This document shows, piece after piece, positions 21,689-24,892 of a stretch of 24,892 nucleotides of DNA. The first letter of the stretch is position 1; each line of letters starts with the position of its first letter. Made by a program: the position numbers and the translations under genes. The stretch is from RGIG5299 sp045542315 (lineage in GTDB: Bacteria; Bacillota; Clostridia; Oscillospirales; RGIG5299): assembly GCA_045542315.1 (NCBI GenBank), contig JAZQKU010000055.1:1-24892 (forward strand), written 5' to 3'. Under the pieces are notes generated by a model. That model was not told the DNA's origin. It saw only the letters and a program-made list of their open reading frames with translations, and made no database searches.

Positions 21689-24600
21689 TTATTTTATTGC
21701 CGCAATACCCGCAACGTCGTCTGCCGCGACGGTTATCTTTACGGTAACCTTATTGCCGTTTACCGAGTATTCTATGCCGTTATCGTTAAGTATGTCGAAG
21801 AAGCTGTAGTCTTCGGCATTTTCAAGAGTGAAGGTAACGTTTTCTATTGCTTTGCTCGAATTATTCAATACGGTGAAGATAACGGTGCTCTCATCGTCGG
21901 AGGCAAAGCGGTTTACGAATACCTCGTCGTTATCGGTGTAGAGGAGCGGGGTCTTGTTTTTGCCCATAAAGACGTCCTCAAACGCCTCGACCGCCTTCAT
22001 CGACTTATTGACGAAATTTATGCAATCGTCCGACCAGCCGGTGTAGCCCTCGTCATGCCATCTGCCCTCGCCGTTGAAGAATACGAGCTTCAGTGATTTG
22101 AGTGACTCGTAATAAGCACTTGCGGCGTTGTTATCCTCGTCGTAGCTTGCATCCTTGGATGCGGCTATGGTGATGTTGTAAAGCTTTACCTCGGGGAAGA
22201 TGAAGGTGTAAAGGTCTGCGGTGGGCTTTACGGAAACGCCGTCAAGACCTGTGTACCAGATACTGTTGTTGTAGTTGAACACGTAGGAGGTAAACTGCGA
22301 GCCGTAATCGCTCATGGGATATTCGCCGCCGATTGCAATTCCCTCTCTGATGCCGTCAAGTCCCTCACGAAGCTCCTTAAGGAATTCAAGCTGACCTGCG
22401 AGAACGCTGTAGTGGTCCTGATGATCGTGCTTGGGATTGTAGCACTCGCTTGCGATCTGGTTTGCAAACTGATCGAGATAAAGAATATCTACGGGAAGAT
22501 CTTTTGCAATTCGGAGAAGGTTATTCATATAAATTCCCTTGTAAACCGACTTGAGGCAGGTGCAGCTGAAGGTAGAATCGGGATTCTGATGCTTGCCGTC
22601 CTTTGTGAGGCGGTAGATCTCCTCGCCGTATTCGAGATAGACGTTTGAATAGGTGTTTGCAAGAATACCCTCTGTGTAGAGGCTGTATTTTTTACCGAGA
22701 GCATGAACTGCGTCCGCTACCTCGCGCATTTCTTTTTTACCGCCCATTGCGGCGTAATAATTATAGTCACCGAGGTTATCCCACCAGTCGAACCAGTGAA
22801 GAGTATCGTAGCCGCCGAAGCGGTTTCCGAGATCGAATATCTCTTCAATAAGCTCGGAGGGGCTCTTTTCGGGATTTGCAAGCTCTTTGTTCTCTACGTT
22901 CTGCTTTACGAATACCTGCTTGAACTGGATATTTCCGTCAAGCGCAGGGCTTTCCGACTTATAATCAAACCAAGTTGAGAGATAATCCTTATAAGCCGCT
23001 ATTGCGTTATACCAGTCACCGCTGTGGGAGCCTATTGCCATTGTTGCACAGGTCCAGCTCTCCTCTGCCAAAACGTCACGCTCGGGATATGCGATCTCGA
23101 GAGTCGTACCGTAGCGGGGATCCTTTGCAAATTTAAGATCCTTGACCTGATAAAAATCGTTCTGAAGCATAAAATAGCTTCCGCCGCCCGAAAGGTGATA
23201 AAGGGAGATGACCGGGAAGGTTACGCCGCTTCCGTAGGTGGTCTTGAGTCCGCTTGTAAGAGTTACTCTCTTGTTTGAAATTATACCGCCCTTACGGGGA
23301 TACATATACCAGTCGTCAACGGGATCTTCGCCGATTTTCAAGGTTCCCATATCGGGGAAAACGGGAGTAAAGTTAACTGCGGAGTCGGTGTTGTTTTTAA
23401 TTATGAAATCAAATTTTGTTTCGAGGGTGTTATCCATTGTAACGGTTACAACGGGAGTGAGGTCGCCGTCTGCCGCAGAGAAGGTAAATACAACCGTCTT
23501 TACCTCTCCGTTTTCGGTTATCTCGGTTGAAACGAGATCGCAGTCGGAGGGATCGTACTCCTTGCCGTTATATACGAAAGAGAATACCTTTGCAGGCTCT
23601 GCAAGCATTTCGGTATTCGTTTCAAAGTTGAAGTAGCTTTCAAGTGCAAAATCGGAAATATCAAAAGTAAATTTCGAGTAGGCGTTTTCCAGAACGACGG
23701 TCTTTGCGGTTTTGGTAACGGTTGCCGCCTTCTCGGTGAGCTTTGATGCTATAACGTTTCTGTCCTCGATATTGAGAGAGGACTCGACTGCCGAAACGCC
23801 GCCCTTTTTGAGAGAGGAATAGAATTTGTCTATCTTCTTATTTGCCGATTTTATAGCCTTATTTGCCGCCGAAGCCGCAGATTTGAGCGCCTTATTGTTC
23901 GTTGCGGTAAAGCAGGAATAAAGCTCCGAAAGAAGCTCTGCTCTCTTTTTTGCAAGAGTCGCGCCGACTATGCCCGAAACGTCGGTGGCGTTAAGCTCTG
24001 CCGCAGCCGCGGAAAGACGCGATGCAAAAACGCTGTCGGCAATGCCTGCCTTGTAAGCGACGAGCTCGTCAACCGAATAGTCAAGCACGAGCTTGCTGCC
24101 TATATGGTTGCCCGCTTCATCGTTTGCAAGAACCATTGAATATATCATGGAGTAAAGCCCCGAAACGGTGAGAGCCTCGGAATTTGCCGCCTTTTTGGCG
24201 TTTCCGTCGGGACGGACGTATTTTATGAAAAGAGCGACCGCATTCTCGGGCTCAACGTCAAAGCCGTAGCCCATTGCGGCAACTATGGCGTAGGCCGCAT
24301 CGGCGCCGGAAAGCCCTTCCTCGGTATTTATCTTGCCGCTCGTGCCCTTATTTATAAAGCGAAGCTTATTTGCAATGGCAAGCGCCTCGCGGTTTTCTTC
24401 TTTTACCTCGGAATCGGTTAAAAATCCAAGTTGCTTTTCGATCTCTTCCTCGCCGCCGATTCTGTTTTGCGAAAAAGCTCCCGAAAAACGGATTATCTGT
24501 GAATATGCAACCTCCTTGGTGACCTCGCCGTTTTCGGCGGCGGTAAGCCCCTCAAGGGAGGCAAAGGGAGTAAGTCCCGTTGAAAAAATTGCCTGTTTCC

Positions 24601-24700
24601 AATCCATTTTGGTTCCTCCGTTACAGCCCGCAAGGCTTACAACAACCGTTGCCGCCGTTACTGCGGCAATCAAAGCCGCGACTGTTCTTTTGAATTTCAT
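21689..24700 (-). CDS. Large lipoprotein with a glycosidase-like TIM-barrel region
   Basis: This 1003-residue protein has a lipoprotein signal (LAGC, Cys26), so it is anchored on the outer membrane face. Residues about 50-200 contain weak tandem motifs reminiscent of S-layer homology repeats. Residues 240-340 are Ala/Lys-rich helices. A beta-sandwich follows (about 335-545), then a barrel-like catalytic region (about 560-900) with YDTLHWFDWWDNLG, VDILYLDQF (Asp743) and IGGEYP (Glu793) as candidate acid pair, and a final beta-domain. It resembles DUF6259-type putative glycosidases, a tentative call without search. It is first in an operon with the cytosolic GH106-like enzyme. An AAGGAG site precedes the ATG. 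Confidence 0.7.
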   Translation of the reverse strand: MKFKRTVAALIAAVTAATVVVSLAGCNGGTKMDWKQAIFSTGLTPFASLEGLTAAENGEVTKEVAYSQIIRFSGAFSQNRIGGEEEIEKQLGFLTDSEVKEENREALAIANKLRFINKGTSGKINTEEGLSGADAAYAIVAAMGYGFDVEPENAVALFIKYVRPDGNAKKAANSEALTVSGLYSMIYSMVLANDEAGNHIGSKLVLDYSVDELVAYKAGIADSVFASRLSAAAAELNATDVSGIVGATLAKKRAELLSELYSCFTATNNKALKSAASAANKAIKSANKKIDKFYSSLKKGGVSAVESSLNIEDRNVIASKLTEKAATVTKTAKTVVLENAYSKFTFDISDFALESYFNFETNTEMLAEPAKVFSFVYNGKEYDPSDCDLVSTEITENGEVKTVVFTFSAADGDLTPVVTVTMDNTLETKFDFIIKNNTDSAVNFTPVFPDMGTLKIGEDPVDDWYMYPRKGGIISNKRVTLTSGLKTTYGSGVTFPVISLYHLSGGGSYFMLQNDFYQVKDLKFAKDPRYGTTLEIAYPERDVLAEESWTCATMAIGSHSGDWYNAIAAYKDYLSTWFDYKSESPALDGNIQFKQVFVKQNVENKELANPEKSPSELIEEIFDLGNRFGGYDTLHWFDWWDNLGDYNYYAAMGGKKEMREVADAVHALGKKYSLYTEGILANTYSNVYLEYGEEIYRLTKDGKHQNPDSTFSCTCLKSVYKGIYMNNLLRIAKDLPVDILYLDQFANQIASECYNPKHDHQDHYSVLAGQLEFLKELREGLDGIREGIAIGGEYPMSDYGSQFTSYVFNYNNSIWYTGLDGVSVKPTADLYTFIFPEVKLYNITIAASKDASYDEDNNAASAYYESLKSLKLVFFNGEGRWHDEGYTGWSDDCINFVNKSMKAVEAFEDVFMGKNKTPLLYTDNDEVFVNRFASDDESTVIFTVLNNSSKAIENVTFTLENAEDYSFFDILNDNGIEYSVNGNKVTVKITVAADDVAGIAAIK

Positions 24701-24731
24701 AGCATTTTCTCCTTAACTGCATTATGTATAT

Positions 24732-24760
24732 ATAATAAAGAAAAATTTGACGGTTGTCAA
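24732..24760 (-). promoter_or_regulatory. Promoter of the lipoprotein-glycosidase operon
   Basis: On the minus strand TTGACA (24755-24760) and TATTAT (24732-24737) with a 17-bp spacer. The start codon lies 32 bp beyond. No clear operator palindrome or catabolite-repression box was seen. Confidence 0.78.
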
Positions 24761-24818
24761 CATATTTCTTTTATTTTTCAGAAATTTAATTTTTATTTAT
24801 CTTTTTTTGATTTTGCTA

Positions 24819-24847
24819 TTGACATTTTTAAAAAAAGGCATTATAAT
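24819..24847 (+). promoter_or_regulatory. Promoter of the tRNA at the right edge
   Basis: TTGACA (24819-24824) and TATAAT (24842-24847), 17-bp spacer, perfect consensus, followed by TTTAGGCT (24849-24856) exactly as at the tRNA-His promoter. Confidence 0.92.
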
Positions 24848-24865
24848 ATTTAGGCTTAAATAAGC

Positions 24866-24892
24866 GCTGATATGGCTCAGTCGGTAGAGCAC
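24866..24892 (+). tRNA. tRNA gene, 5' part only (cut by window edge)
   Basis: The acceptor strand GCTGATA (24866-24872), TG at positions 8-9, and the D arm GCTC-AGTCGGTA-GAGC (24875-24890) are present. The anticodon lies beyond the edge, so the isotype is not readable. The 5' half resembles clostridial tRNA-Thr genes, which is only a hint. Confidence 0.85.

Overview
The window looks like chromosomal DNA of an anaerobic member of Bacillota, class Clostridia, probably an uncultured gut-type lineage related to Oscillospirales. This rests on the ylxM-ffh-rpsP-khpA-rimM-trmD gene order, an LCP-family wall protein, CPBP and zinc-ribbon membrane proteins, consensus sigma-A promoters (TTGACA, 17 bp, TATAAT) and a tRNA gene with encoded CCA. 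The species cannot be named from sequence alone.

Layout. Positions 1-280 carry a strong leftward promoter with a very A/T-rich upstream tract, typical of stable-RNA operons, whose product lies off the left edge. Next to it is a remnant of an AraC-type regulator. Positions 540-7898 are one leftward operon-like block: ylxM, ffh, rpsP, khpA, rimM, trmD, thrS, an LCP gene and a yigZ-family gene. It serves protein targeting, ribosome maturation, tRNA modification and charging, and cell-wall assembly. It starts at a consensus promoter overlapped by a 12-bp palindrome and ends at a strong terminator. The usual last gene, rplS, is absent.

Positions 8072-10520 run rightwards: tRNA-His, then an accessory-looking island. 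The island has an array of short hairpins separated by an AACTTCACT-type spacer, a four-helix-bundle (S23/Avd-like) gene translationally coupled to a 67-residue unknown ORF, a terminator, a diverged copy of part of the hairpin array, an A/T-rich YcxB-like membrane protein and a GNAT acetyltransferase. The hairpin arrays flanking the four-helix-bundle cassette are the most unusual structure in the window.

Positions 10526-24700 run leftwards again in several units. They are a secreted protein with an internal duplication; a class III aminotransferase plus SDR operon with a palindrome inside its promoter spacer; a CPBP protease-like gene plus tadA; folC plus a zinc-ribbon membrane protein; and a two-gene carbohydrate unit encoding a large lipoprotein with a glycosidase-like region and a cytosolic GH106-like glycosidase. 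The right edge enters a second tRNA gene (+ strand) with its own consensus promoter.

Coordinates and motifs were read by eye. Family names come from recognised motifs, not from database searches.
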